A stretch of DNA of 8,696 nucleotides from Candidatus Aminicenantota bacterium (lineage in GTDB: Bacteria; Acidobacteriota; Aminicenantia; Aminicenantales; Aminicenantaceae). Shown here piece after piece: positions 1 through 6,397 of the stretch. The notes under the pieces were generated by a model. The model made no database searches. It was not told the origin of the DNA and saw nothing but the letters and a program-made list of their open reading frames with translations. The translations under genes were made by a program, and so were the position numbers. Each line of letters starts with the position of its first letter. The first letter of the stretch is position 1. The stretch lies in NCBI GenBank assembly GCA_030615975.1, contig JAUWYH010000053.1, positions 1 to 8,696 on the forward strand, in the 5' to 3' direction.

Positions 1-393
1 ATTTCAAACGAAAAACATTTAGTTTCCTTCATCAAGGCGTTGCAGGAAACAAGGATAAAAGTCAGTATCTTTGTCGATCCTGATTTAAGACAAATCGAAA
101 CCTGCCAAAAAGTTGGAGTTAATCTGATCGAGATAAACACAGGAAAGTATGCAGAACTCAAACCAGGAGATGAGCACCTGAAAGCACTGGATGAAATCAG
201 AAAAGCAGCCGAATTCGGGCGTAAAATAGGCCTTGAAATCCACGCCGGCCATGGTCTGGATTATAAGAATGTCAGTCCTGTCGCCGAAATTCCTGAAATA
301 ACTGAATTCAGCATCGGCTTTTCGATTGTAGCCAGATCGGCAATCGTGGGTATAGAAAATGCCGTTAGAGAGATGATAGACCTCATCAAATAA
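1..393 (+). CDS. pdxJ: Pyridoxine 5'-phosphate synthase, C-terminal part (5' end outside window)
   Basis: The frame is open from base 1 to the TAA at 391-393, giving the last 130 residues of a protein usually about 240 long; the start lies upstream of the window. PdxJ is a cytoplasmic TIM-barrel enzyme that condenses 3-amino-2-oxopropyl phosphate with 1-deoxy-D-xylulose 5-phosphate in DXP-dependent vitamin B6 synthesis. Seen here: VSIFVDPD at fragment residues 21-28, IEINTGKYAE at 43-52, and the active-site block HAGHGLDYKNV at 81-91, whose H84 lines up with catalytic His193 of the E. coli enzyme. The end, VREMIDLIK, is typical of the family. Two positions are odd: the usual IELHTG reads IEINTG, and the usual IGH of the phosphate-binding loop (E. 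coli 215-216) reads IGF at 105-107. The TTG at 40 is internal, not the true start. The M20 gene follows 51 bp later on the same strand. The family call is secure; whether the substitutions change activity is unknown. Confidence 0.93.
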   Translation: MSNEKHLVSFIKALQETRIKVSIFVDPDLRQIETCQKVGVNLIEINTGKYAELKPGDEHLKALDEIRKAAEFGRKIGLEIHAGHGLDYKNVSPVAEIPEITEFSIGFSIVARSAIVGIENAVREMIDLIK

Positions 394-444
394 GTTTTGG
401 ATATAGCCAAAAGGTCCATTTTCCCTATAAAAAATTGATTATCC

Positions 445-1683
445 ATGGATCTCAGAATAAACTTCAATCGATTAAAAGAAGACATATTAGCTCTTTCTCA
501 ATTCGGCCGCGACCCAAAAGAAGGAATAAGCCGCCCATCTTTTAGCAAAGCTGACTTTGAAGCACGAGATTGGCTTAAAATCAGAATCAAAGACGCTGGT
601 CTTACTCTCCGTCAAGATGGGGCAGGCAACATCTTTGGCCGGCTTGAAGGAGAAGGAAAAACAATCATGGCCGGCTCCCATATTGACACAGTGATTAACG
701 GCGGAATATTCGACGGCTCTGTCGGTGTACTTTCAGCTCTGGAGTGCTTGAGAAGAATCAAAGAAGAAGGCCTTCGCCTTGCCAAGCCATTGGAAGTGGC
801 TTCCTTTACAGATGAAGAAGGAAATTTAGTCGGTGATTTCCTGGGGAGTCGGGCATTTGTTGGACTTCTGGAGAGAGAAAATTTGGAAAAAGGCATGACA
901 AAATTCGGCACTCCTTTGCTCGACATCTTGAAAGGAACTGAGTTTACAATCGATAGTATTCTTAACGCTCACCGCCATAGCCCTGAGATAGAAGCCTTCC
1001 TCGAGCTCCATATTGAACAGGGGACAGTGTTGGAGACAGAAAACAAAACCATAGGGATAGTGGACTGCATTGCAGGGAAGCAATACCGATGGTGCTACTT
1101 CTTAGGAGAGGCTGGCCATGCCGGCACCACCCCTTTTGAACTTCGCCATGACGCCTTCCTCGGATTGGCTGACTTTGCTCTTAAGAGCACTCAGCATGTT
1201 GCCACCCATCACTACGGAAGCAAGCTGACCATCGGGAAAGTATCAGTAAGCCCAGGGGCCTTTACCATTATTCCTGCCAGGGTGGATTTCTCCTTAGATT
1301 TTAGAAGCACCTCGAAAGAAACACTCGATAACCTGGAAAAATACATTTTAGAACTTGGCGAAGATATTGCCTCGACCCGAGGGCTCAAGTTTAATTCTCT
1401 CCTCATGGATAAAACCGACCCTGTAACCCCATCTTCTCGAATCAACGCGATAATGAAAGAAGAATGCCAGAAGTTGGGATTTTCATCTATGAAACTCTCC
1501 AGTGGAGCAGGCCACGATGCTCAGATTATGGCCAGCGTTGCTGAGATGGGAATGATATTCATTCCTTGTGTGGATGGAATCAGCCATTCTCCTAAAGAAA
1601 TGATCGATTGGGATGATTTAGAAAAGGGAGCAAACCTACTTCTCAATGTCCTAATAAGATTGGCTAACCTGAATTATTCATAA
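445..1683 (+). CDS. M20-family amidohydrolase (N-carbamoyl-L-amino acid hydrolase / allantoate amidohydrolase group)
   Basis: This 412-residue protein has the normal family length. Members are dimeric, two-metal cytoplasmic enzymes that release ammonia and CO2 from ureido acids such as N-carbamoyl amino acids, beta-ureidopropionate or allantoate. Metal-binding motifs are all present: GSHIDTV (H79), GGIFDG (D90), the EE pair at 124-125, LELHIEQG (H189, Q192) and GISHSP (H381). The lid domain shows GEAGHAGTTPF (H225) and IIPARVDFSLDFRS (R287). Using recalled yeast beta-alanine synthase numbering, Q229, H262 and R322 map to Q192, H225 and R287, but the substrate-binding Asn309 position is T274. 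A substrate other than the usual ones is therefore possible, and I leave the gene unnamed. ATG 445 is the first start after an in-frame TGA at 436; no ribosome binding site is visible. It lies 51 bp after pdxJ, so an operon is possible without an obvious functional link. Confidence 0.9.
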   Translation: MDLRINFNRLKEDILALSQFGRDPKEGISRPSFSKADFEARDWLKIRIKDAGLTLRQDGAGNIFGRLEGEGKTIMAGSHIDTVINGGIFDGSVGVLSALECLRRIKEEGLRLAKPLEVASFTDEEGNLVGDFLGSRAFVGLLERENLEKGMTKFGTPLLDILKGTEFTIDSILNAHRHSPEIEAFLELHIEQGTVLETENKTIGIVDCIAGKQYRWCYFLGEAGHAGTTPFELRHDAFLGLADFALKSTQHVATHHYGSKLTIGKVSVSPGAFTIIPARVDFSLDFRSTSKETLDNLEKYILELGEDIASTRGLKFNSLLMDKTDPVTPSSRINAIMKEECQKLGFSSMKLSSGAGHDAQIMASVAEMGMIFIPCVDGISHSPKEMIDWDDLEKGANLLLNVLIRLANLNYS

Positions 1684-1779
1684 AAACTGCCGCTACCTTT
1701 GTTTACTTTCAATGATATCTTCTTCTTAAATCTCGACTCGTGAATAACCCAGGTTAAATAATCTTCATCAGCTTCAATA

Positions 1780-2205
1780 CTATTCAAGATCTTCCAGCCG
1801 CGGGCGAAAACTTCGTCCTTTTTTCTTCTGGGACTGTTTCTTTTTCTCCTCTAACATTTTAAGCTTGGCTCTTTTTGAGCGCTTTCTTTTCTGGCGGCGG
1901 ATTCTCTCTATCCTCTGTTGCTCTTCACTCTCTTTCCCCCGAATCATCTTCTCAATCTTATCGGTGAGAATTCTTCTGGCAATAAATCGATTTATCGTTT
2001 GGAACCGCTCCCTCTGGCATTTGACCTCTATTTTTGTCGGGAGATGCTTCAAATAAACGCAGGTTGAAGTTTTGTTAACCTTCTGGCCGCCTTTCCCGCT
2101 GGAACGGATAAATTTTTCCACGATATCTTTTTCAAATATCCCCAAGCTATCCATCCTTTTTCGAAGGGCCCCTTCTTTTTCTTTGCTCACTCCAAAAAAA
2201 ACCAT
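1780..2205 (-). CDS. Peptide chain release factor-like protein (GGQ domain, ribosome rescue type)
   Basis: This 141-residue protein consists of a single class I release-factor catalytic domain and a basic tail. The block SSGKGGQKVNKTSTCVYLKH spans residues 35-54, with the peptidyl-tRNA hydrolysing GGQ at 39-41; the usual SSGPGGQ has Lys in place of Pro. The codon-recognition domains of RF1/RF2 are absent. Residues 90-135 are almost continuously Lys/Arg/Glu/Gln. In ArfB (YaeJ) a comparable basic tail enters the empty mRNA channel of a stalled ribosome, so a rescue role is likely here by inference. The group also resembles mitochondrial C12orf65/MTRFR. ATG 2205 fits the start of relatives (SKEKEGALRKRMDSLGI), though no Shine-Dalgarno is visible. 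The gene is convergent with the M20 gene. A second open frame overlaps and continues past its stop (see findings). Family confidence is high; the physiological partner is unknown. Confidence 0.88.
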   Translation of the reverse strand: MVFFGVSKEKEGALRKRMDSLGIFEKDIVEKFIRSSGKGGQKVNKTSTCVYLKHLPTKIEVKCQRERFQTINRFIARRILTDKIEKMIRGKESEEQQRIERIRRQKRKRSKRAKLKMLEEKKKQSQKKKGRSFRPRLEDLE

Positions 2206-2566
2206 TTTCTTAGCACAAAAAATCTTATCTAGATAGGCACGAAACAGCTATTTTCCATTTTATTTTTTTTATCAATTCTATACTTTAATTTTATTGTATT
2301 ATTTCAGTCATGCAAAGTAAATAAATGTGGACAGTCACATTTTTCGCACAGTCCTCAAACGCTTTTATCACCCATTGGCCTTCGCAAAGAGTAACAGGCT
2401 ATTTTTTGATACAAAAAGTTGCCTGTCCTATTTTTTCACTCGCTGGGACAGAGTCAGGGTGTTTTCGGAAAAAGAGATGCTTACTTTATTAAGAAGGAAA
2501 TTGACTAAGTTTTTGGATTTTCATATAAAATGGAGATTGAGCCTATTTTCGATAAAGAAAAACATC
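2206..2566. other. Gene-free intergenic region between divergent genes
   Basis: These 361 bases separate the rescue-factor start (2205, minus) from the chosen peptidase start (2567, plus). Both promoters should lie here, but I see no convincing -35/-10 pair. The part next to the rescue factor (about 2250-2325) is very AT-rich. From 2327 the peptidase frame stays open for 80 codons before ATG 2567. That extension is basic, has no ribosome binding site at its GTG, and crosses a repeat-like segment, so I do not treat it as coding. The sequence TCTTAGCACAAAA at 2208-2220 recurs upstream of the EIIA fusion gene. Confidence 0.6.
2329..2475. repeat. Repeat-like segment with GGACAG/CTGTCC blocks, possible degenerate transposon-associated element
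   Basis: The segment contains GGACAGTCACATTTTTCG at 2329-2346, CTGTCC at 2423-2428 and its inverted copy GGACAG at 2446-2451, followed by AGTCAGGGTGTTTTCGG. The last two blocks could fold into a short stem with a T-rich loop. From memory, motifs of the form AAAATGTGACTGTCC are common beside Y1-type (IS200-like/RAYT) transposases and as scattered nonautonomous copies in many bacterial genomes. No transposase gene is present in the window, so this would be a remnant or a solo element. Only a genome-wide copy count could settle it. Confidence 0.4.
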
Positions 2567-4222
2567 ATGAAAAGAGGAAAAAAATATCTTTTAGCTTATT
2601 CAGGGTTTATCTGTCTCTTTATCTTTTTCCTCTATTCTTTTTCATTAACAAAACAACTTCCCTTAACAGTGGCTGAAGCCAGCAATTTTACCGAAACTTC
2701 AAGATATAAGGATGTGATAGAATTCATAAAGGAGCTTCAGCAACAGACTTCCCTGATAAGAGTAGAAACCATCTGCCTGAGCTCAGAAGGAAGAGCTGTT
2801 CCTTTGCTTATCATTGGAAAGCCTTCCCCCTCTTCTCCCCTGGATTTAAGATATGACAAAAGAGCATCCATTTACATCCAAGCCAATATCCATGCCGGAG
2901 AAGTCGAGGGAAAAGAAGCCTCTCTCATGCTTGCTAGAGATATTATTCTCAAAGAGAAACTTCCTTATCTCGATAATCTTGTGATTCTTTTAGCTCCGAT
3001 CTTTAACGCAGACGGCAATGAAAAAATAAGTCCTTCAAACAGGCGGAATCAGGTCGGGCCGGAAAAAGGCGTAGGAGTCCGTTACAACGGACAGAACCTC
3101 GACTTGAATCGAGACAGCATGAAACTCGAAAGCCCTGAGCTTCAAGGGCTTGTTCGAAATGTGTTGATGCGCTGGGATCCTGTGCTCCTTGTGGACTGCC
3201 ATACTACAAATGGCTCTTACCATGAAGAACCAGTTACATTTTCCTGGCCTCTGAATCCCAACGGTTATACTTCTATAATCGAGTACATGAGGGAGAAAAT
3301 GCTTCCTTCAATAAGCAAAATTCTCAAGGAAAAATACGAAACTCTTTCCATTCCTTACGGAAACTTTATGGATTTTCAAGAGCCTGAAAAGGGATGGCGG
3401 ACTTTCAGTCATCTCCCTCGCTTTTTAACCAATTATATCGGCTTGCGAAATAGATTTGCCATCCTGGATGAAAACTATGCTTATGCTGATTACAAAACTC
3501 GAGTCTTCGCCTGCTATCATTTTCTGCTTTCCATCCTTGATTATTGCTCAAATCATAAGGACGAAATCATCGATCTTGTGGCCGAAGCCGATCGAAAGAC
3601 AATAGAAAGAGCGTTAAATCCATCCGAGATGGACGCTTTCGCGGTTGAATTCGATGTAAAGCCTCTTCGAGAAAAGATCGCCATTCAAGTATGGGAAATG
3701 GAAGCTATCCCCAGAGATGAGGGCTGGCCCCGTGTAAAAAAGACAGAGAAAAAAAGAACTTTTACTCTCCCCTATTTTTCTGATTTTGTCCCCAAAAGAA
3801 CTATCCCTTTTCCTTATGCCTATCTCATTCCTCTTGAAGAAACGAAACTCTTAGAAAAACTTCTCGATCACGGTCTCTCTGTGGAAAAGCTTACCGAGAC
3901 GACTTCATTAGAAGTGGAATCTTTCCTTATAAAAGAAATAAAAGGAGCTGAAAGACTCTATCAGGGTCATCGCTTAAATTCAGTAAAGGGTGAATATTCC
4001 TTAGAAAAAAAAGAATTTCCGAAAGGAACACTCTTCATAAGTACTGCCCAGCCACTCGGCAATCTGGTGGCTTATCTTCTTGAACCTGAAAGCGATGATG
4101 GATTATTAGTCTGGAATGTCTTTGACCGTTATCTTGTCCCCCAATGGCGGCGCCGGCCTCAAATCTATCCTGTTTACAGACTGATGAGGCCAGTAAATCT
4201 TGCTAAAAAGACGGTTCAATAA
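2567..4222 (+). CDS. Secreted or membrane-anchored M14-family zinc metallopeptidase
   Basis: With this start the protein has 551 residues and an N-terminal export signal: MKRGKKY followed by a hydrophobic stretch at about 8-26, with possible cleavage near 34-38 (TVAEAS). There is no lipobox, so it is probably periplasmic, secreted or anchored by an uncleaved helix. The M14 carboxypeptidase fold is shown by NIHAGEVEG (zinc ligands H109 and E112), LDLNRDSMKLE (N181, R182, carboxylate-binding in carboxypeptidase A), DCHTTNG (third zinc ligand H212) and ILDENYAYADYK (E302, probable catalytic glutamate). All catalytic residues are therefore in place. The C-terminal third (about 400-551, with QPLGNLVAYLLEPESDDG) is an extra domain often found in long bacterial M14 peptidases. 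The likely role is peptide degradation outside the cytoplasm; the exact substrate is unknown. The frame is open back to GTG 2327, but the signal peptide favours ATG 2567. No ribosome binding site is seen. Its stop codon abuts that of the next gene. Confidence 0.9.
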   Translation: MKRGKKYLLAYSGFICLFIFFLYSFSLTKQLPLTVAEASNFTETSRYKDVIEFIKELQQQTSLIRVETICLSSEGRAVPLLIIGKPSPSSPLDLRYDKRASIYIQANIHAGEVEGKEASLMLARDIILKEKLPYLDNLVILLAPIFNADGNEKISPSNRRNQVGPEKGVGVRYNGQNLDLNRDSMKLESPELQGLVRNVLMRWDPVLLVDCHTTNGSYHEEPVTFSWPLNPNGYTSIIEYMREKMLPSISKILKEKYETLSIPYGNFMDFQEPEKGWRTFSHLPRFLTNYIGLRNRFAILDENYAYADYKTRVFACYHFLLSILDYCSNHKDEIIDLVAEADRKTIERALNPSEMDAFAVEFDVKPLREKIAIQVWEMEAIPRDEGWPRVKKTEKKRTFTLPYFSDFVPKRTIPFPYAYLIPLEETKLLEKLLDHGLSVEKLTETTSLEVESFLIKEIKGAERLYQGHRLNSVKGEYSLEKKEFPKGTLFISTAQPLGNLVAYLLEPESDDGLLVWNVFDRYLVPQWRRRPQIYPVYRLMRPVNLAKKTVQ

Positions 4223-5038
4223 TCATTTACTTCTCTTTTTTGCAGCAACCAAAAATTTTCCGCAATTTTCACATACATAGATATCATTGCTTCCTTCTAT
4301 AGCAGAGCTCATTCCAGTAGCCACATTGATGTTGCAGCTTTGACAAACTCCCTCCTCCACTTCAGCCACAGCAAAACCATATCTTTTCATCAGCCGGTCA
4401 AACCGGGTTACAAGCGCCTCATCTAGCTCCACTCGAATCAAATTGGCTTTTTTCTCAAGCTCTTTTTGCTGCTTTTTGGTTAATTTTCTTTTTTTGAGCT
4501 CAATGTCCTGAAGCTTCTTGAGGAGGCTGGCCCGATTGATTATTTTATCCTCTTGTGGAAGCCTCAACTCAACCTCAGAGAGCACTTTATACAGTTCTGG
4601 CTGATTCTTGGCTCCTAAGATTCTCTGTCTGAATGCAGATTTTCTTAAAAACTGAGCCAGACCCGCAAATAAATGATTAAAAAGACCTGGTAGAGAGGGA
4701 TTCCAGATAACAAGGATGATAATATGAACTTTTTTATTATCTACAGACTCAAAATCAATGCCCTCCTTAGACCTTCCGACAACAACAGCTAATTCTCCAT
4801 CCGTATCCACTCGAGCATGAGGCAGAGCGACATTGTGGCCGACAGCTGTGGATTCAAGGCGTTCTCTATCGATAATCCTGGTTAAAATGAGTTTCTTGTT
4901 TTTTATGAGTTTTAGCTTGGTTAAAATATCAAGAAGTTCCTCTAAAACTCCAATTTTATCTTTGGCTTTAAGGTTGAAAACTATTTGGGAAGGCTTTAGA
5001 TAATCGGATAAATAAGAACTTTTTAAAAAACCCTTCAT
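4223..5038 (-). CDS. Fusion of PtsN/fructose-type EIIA domain with C4 zinc ribbon
   Basis: This 271-residue protein has two recognisable parts. Residues about 10-155 form a PTS EIIA domain of the fructose/PtsN type; the block STAVGHNVALPHARV (63-77) contains the phosphoacceptor His, H74, and GIDFESVDNKKVHIIILVI follows at 93-111. Residues 165-215 are a charged, lysine-rich helical linker, probably coiled coil. Residues 216-265 form a zinc ribbon with CxxC pairs C232/C235 and C256/C259 (GVCQSCNINVA and YVCENCGK), resembling the C4-type ribbon at the end of coiled-coil proteins of the PF02591 type and DksA-like proteins. No EIIB, EIIC, HPr or EI gene is nearby, so a regulatory role in which phosphorylation controls binding to a nucleic acid or protein partner is plausible, but this is inference. 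The gene lies 142 bp downstream of the sugar kinase on the same strand and is convergent with the peptidase, stop to stop with no gap. No Shine-Dalgarno is visible at ATG 5038. Confidence 0.88.
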   Translation of the reverse strand: MKGFLKSSYLSDYLKPSQIVFNLKAKDKIGVLEELLDILTKLKLIKNKKLILTRIIDRERLESTAVGHNVALPHARVDTDGELAVVVGRSKEGIDFESVDNKKVHIIILVIWNPSLPGLFNHLFAGLAQFLRKSAFRQRILGAKNQPELYKVLSEVELRLPQEDKIINRASLLKKLQDIELKKRKLTKKQQKELEKKANLIRVELDEALVTRFDRLMKRYGFAVAEVEEGVCQSCNINVATGMSSAIEGSNDIYVCENCGKFLVAAKKRSK

Positions 5039-5180
5039 TTCATTTTCATAAGTATCTTAGCACAAAAGTCATTCTTTCAAAAGTTAGAAAATTAAAAAGT
5101 TAAAATTTTATTGAATAATAATGCGCAAGATGAAAAGCATGATTTAATCCAGAGAAAAAAGTCTGATTAAGCTACAAAAC
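5039..5180. promoter_or_regulatory. Intergenic region upstream of the EIIA fusion gene, candidate promoter
   Basis: This 142-bp, strongly AT-rich gap separates the kinase stop from the EIIA fusion start. Read on the minus strand it contains TTGAAA followed 15 nt later by TAAGAT, preceded by TGTGC, which could be a short-spaced, extended -10 promoter. The block TTTTGTGCTAAGA (5055-5067, minus) is identical to one just upstream of the rescue-factor gene. No terminator hairpin is evident, so read-through from the kinase gene remains possible. Confidence 0.3.
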
Positions 5181-6110
5181 TTATGAAACCTCAATATATG
5201 TCTCTTCGATTCCTCTGGCAGTAACAGCTTTTGTGGCCAACTTAAGGCCAAAAGCTGCAGCCTCGAAAGGATCCATGCCTTCAACCAAGCCAGCAGCTGT
5301 CCCGGCACAAAAAACATCGCCGCACCCTGTGGTATCCACCACCTTATTAACTCTGAATGAGCAAATTTTCTTCGATCCTTCGGGACTCATCACTAAAACG
5401 CCTTCCTTACCCAGAGTGATAAAGACTGCTTTTGTGCCTAAATCAAAAGTTCTTTCTCCAAAATGTAACATGTCAGCCTTAGAAGGCTCCTTTTCTGGAT
5501 GGCCCAATATAGAAGCCATCTCTTTTTCATTTGCTTGGATAAAGGTTACTCTCTCAACCCATTTTTCCCAATCAGGCAAAGGCATATATTTCCGCGGAAC
5601 ATTAAGCTCCTTTGAGAGAGGAAGGGAATGAATATCAATCCATATCGGGCAGGATGCTGAACAGACAATTTTTCGCCAGTCTCTGAGTTCAATGTCATAA
5701 CCGGAATTGAGGATTAAAATGAGCATTTCAAATTCAGGAAGATCTTTGATAACAATGATAGGATCTAAAGGAGGAACAACAGACCTTAAAATTTCCACTC
5801 TTTCTTCGCTCTCAGGATAGTGGAGAAGAACCTGATTCCCAGGACCAGGAATATGGTTAATGCCCTTCCTTTGAAGTTTAGGCCATTTTTTGATAATTTT
5901 TTCCACATCAGAGACTAATTCCTGACCGAGGTTTGTATAAAGAAAGACCTTCTTTCCTAAAGAACAAAGCACACCTCCTTGGTAAAGGATTCCTCCCACT
6001 CCTTCCCAAGATGGCCTTGACTCATAGCTAATCCGATCATAAGTGATGGTCCCAATAAGACCGAATTTTCCACCCATTTCTTTTTCTTTTCCTTTATAAC
6101 TATTGGTCAT
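5181..6110 (-). CDS. PfkB-family carbohydrate kinase (ribokinase-like)
   Basis: This 309-residue protein has the usual length and layout of the ribokinase/PfkB family, cytoplasmic enzymes that transfer phosphate from ATP to a sugar, nucleoside or related alcohol. The N-terminal strand KFGLIGTITYDRI (15-27) is followed by the glycine-rich substrate region GVGGILYQGG (37-46), QANEKEM (192-198, with the family N..E pair) and signature 2, VVDTTGCGDVFCAG (257-270), whose D265 is the catalytic base. The usual DTTGAGD reads DTTGCGD, a mild change. The substrate cannot be read from the sequence. ATG 6110 gives the longest form; ATG 6077 (residue 12) is a good alternative because the kinase fold starts just after it and a purine-rich AAGGAAAAG lies upstream. 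The gene is divergent from the LarA homologue across 287 bp and precedes the EIIA fusion on the same strand. Confidence 0.9.
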   Translation of the reverse strand: MTNSYKGKEKEMGGKFGLIGTITYDRISYESRPSWEGVGGILYQGGVLCSLGKKVFLYTNLGQELVSDVEKIIKKWPKLQRKGINHIPGPGNQVLLHYPESEERVEILRSVVPPLDPIIVIKDLPEFEMLILILNSGYDIELRDWRKIVCSASCPIWIDIHSLPLSKELNVPRKYMPLPDWEKWVERVTFIQANEKEMASILGHPEKEPSKADMLHFGERTFDLGTKAVFITLGKEGVLVMSPEGSKKICSFRVNKVVDTTGCGDVFCAGTAAGLVEGMDPFEAAAFGLKLATKAVTARGIEETYIEVS

Positions 6111-6397
6111 ATTTTTTGTATTTTTATTAAAAATCTTTACTCACAGTTATAAGCCCAAATCATCTTTATTCTAAAACATATATTTTTTCCTATGGAATTG
6201 GAAATATCAGCTAATCCTTCCTCTGTTCCTACCAATCCCATTCAGGGAATAGGCGTTACATTTTATTTTTTAATTCTCATTTATGATATATTATTAAATC
6301 TGATGTTTAAAGGAGAAAATGGGCAACCAAATTCCTTACACATTTACCAATTTGAGTATTTATCAAACAGAATTAATTATAAAATCACAGATATAGA
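6111..6397. promoter_or_regulatory. Divergent intergenic region between kinase and LarA genes
   Basis: These 287 AT-rich bases must carry the promoters of both flanking genes. For the plus direction, TATGAT (6282-6287) and TATATT (6287-6292) are -10-like, but neither has a good -35 box. A transcript starting there would still include the leader ORF at 6319. A partly matched inverted repeat, CCTA...TCCC / GGGA.TAGG, lies at about 6229-6254. An open frame of 69 codons at 6192-6401 (plus) and one of 34 codons at 6137-6241 (minus) have no ribosome binding site or recognisable similarity, and I do not call them genes. Confidence 0.4.
6319..6396 (+). CDS. Possible 25-residue leader peptide upstream of the LarA homologue
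   Basis: An ATG at 6319 is preceded by AAAGGAG (6309-6315) with a 3-nt spacer, a strong Shine-Dalgarno for this window although set close to the start. The frame encodes MGNQIPYTFTNLSIYQTELI and five more residues, and ends with TAG at 6394-6396, one base before the LarA start at 6398. The LarA start itself has no ribosome binding site, so ribosomes finishing this short frame could restart on it (translational coupling). I do not recognise the peptide. It could instead be a chance frame whose ribosome binding site has no role; conservation in relatives is the deciding test. Confidence 0.35.
   Translation: MGNQIPYTFTNLSIYQTELIIKSQI

Noticed and set aside
612..926. Long minus-strand frame inside the M20 gene
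   Set aside because: It is the antisense shadow of a well-supported gene and has no recognisable domain.
1684..1779. Possible bidirectional terminator between the M20 and rescue-factor genes
   Set aside because: Only the short AACC-CA-GGTT palindrome is present, with no stable stem followed by a T-run on either strand.
2327..2566. 80-codon in-frame upstream extension of the M14 peptidase from a GTG start
   Set aside because: A clear signal peptide begins at ATG 2567. The extension is basic, lacks a ribosome binding site and crosses a repeat-like segment.
5233..5631. 132-codon plus-strand frame inside the kinase gene
   Set aside because: It is antisense to conserved PfkB motifs and its product has no recognisable features.
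6137..6241. 34-codon minus-strand frame beginning MGLVGTEEGLADISNSIG upstream of the kinase
   Set aside because: It reads like protein but has no ribosome binding site, starts immediately after a stop and matches nothing I know. Probably chance.
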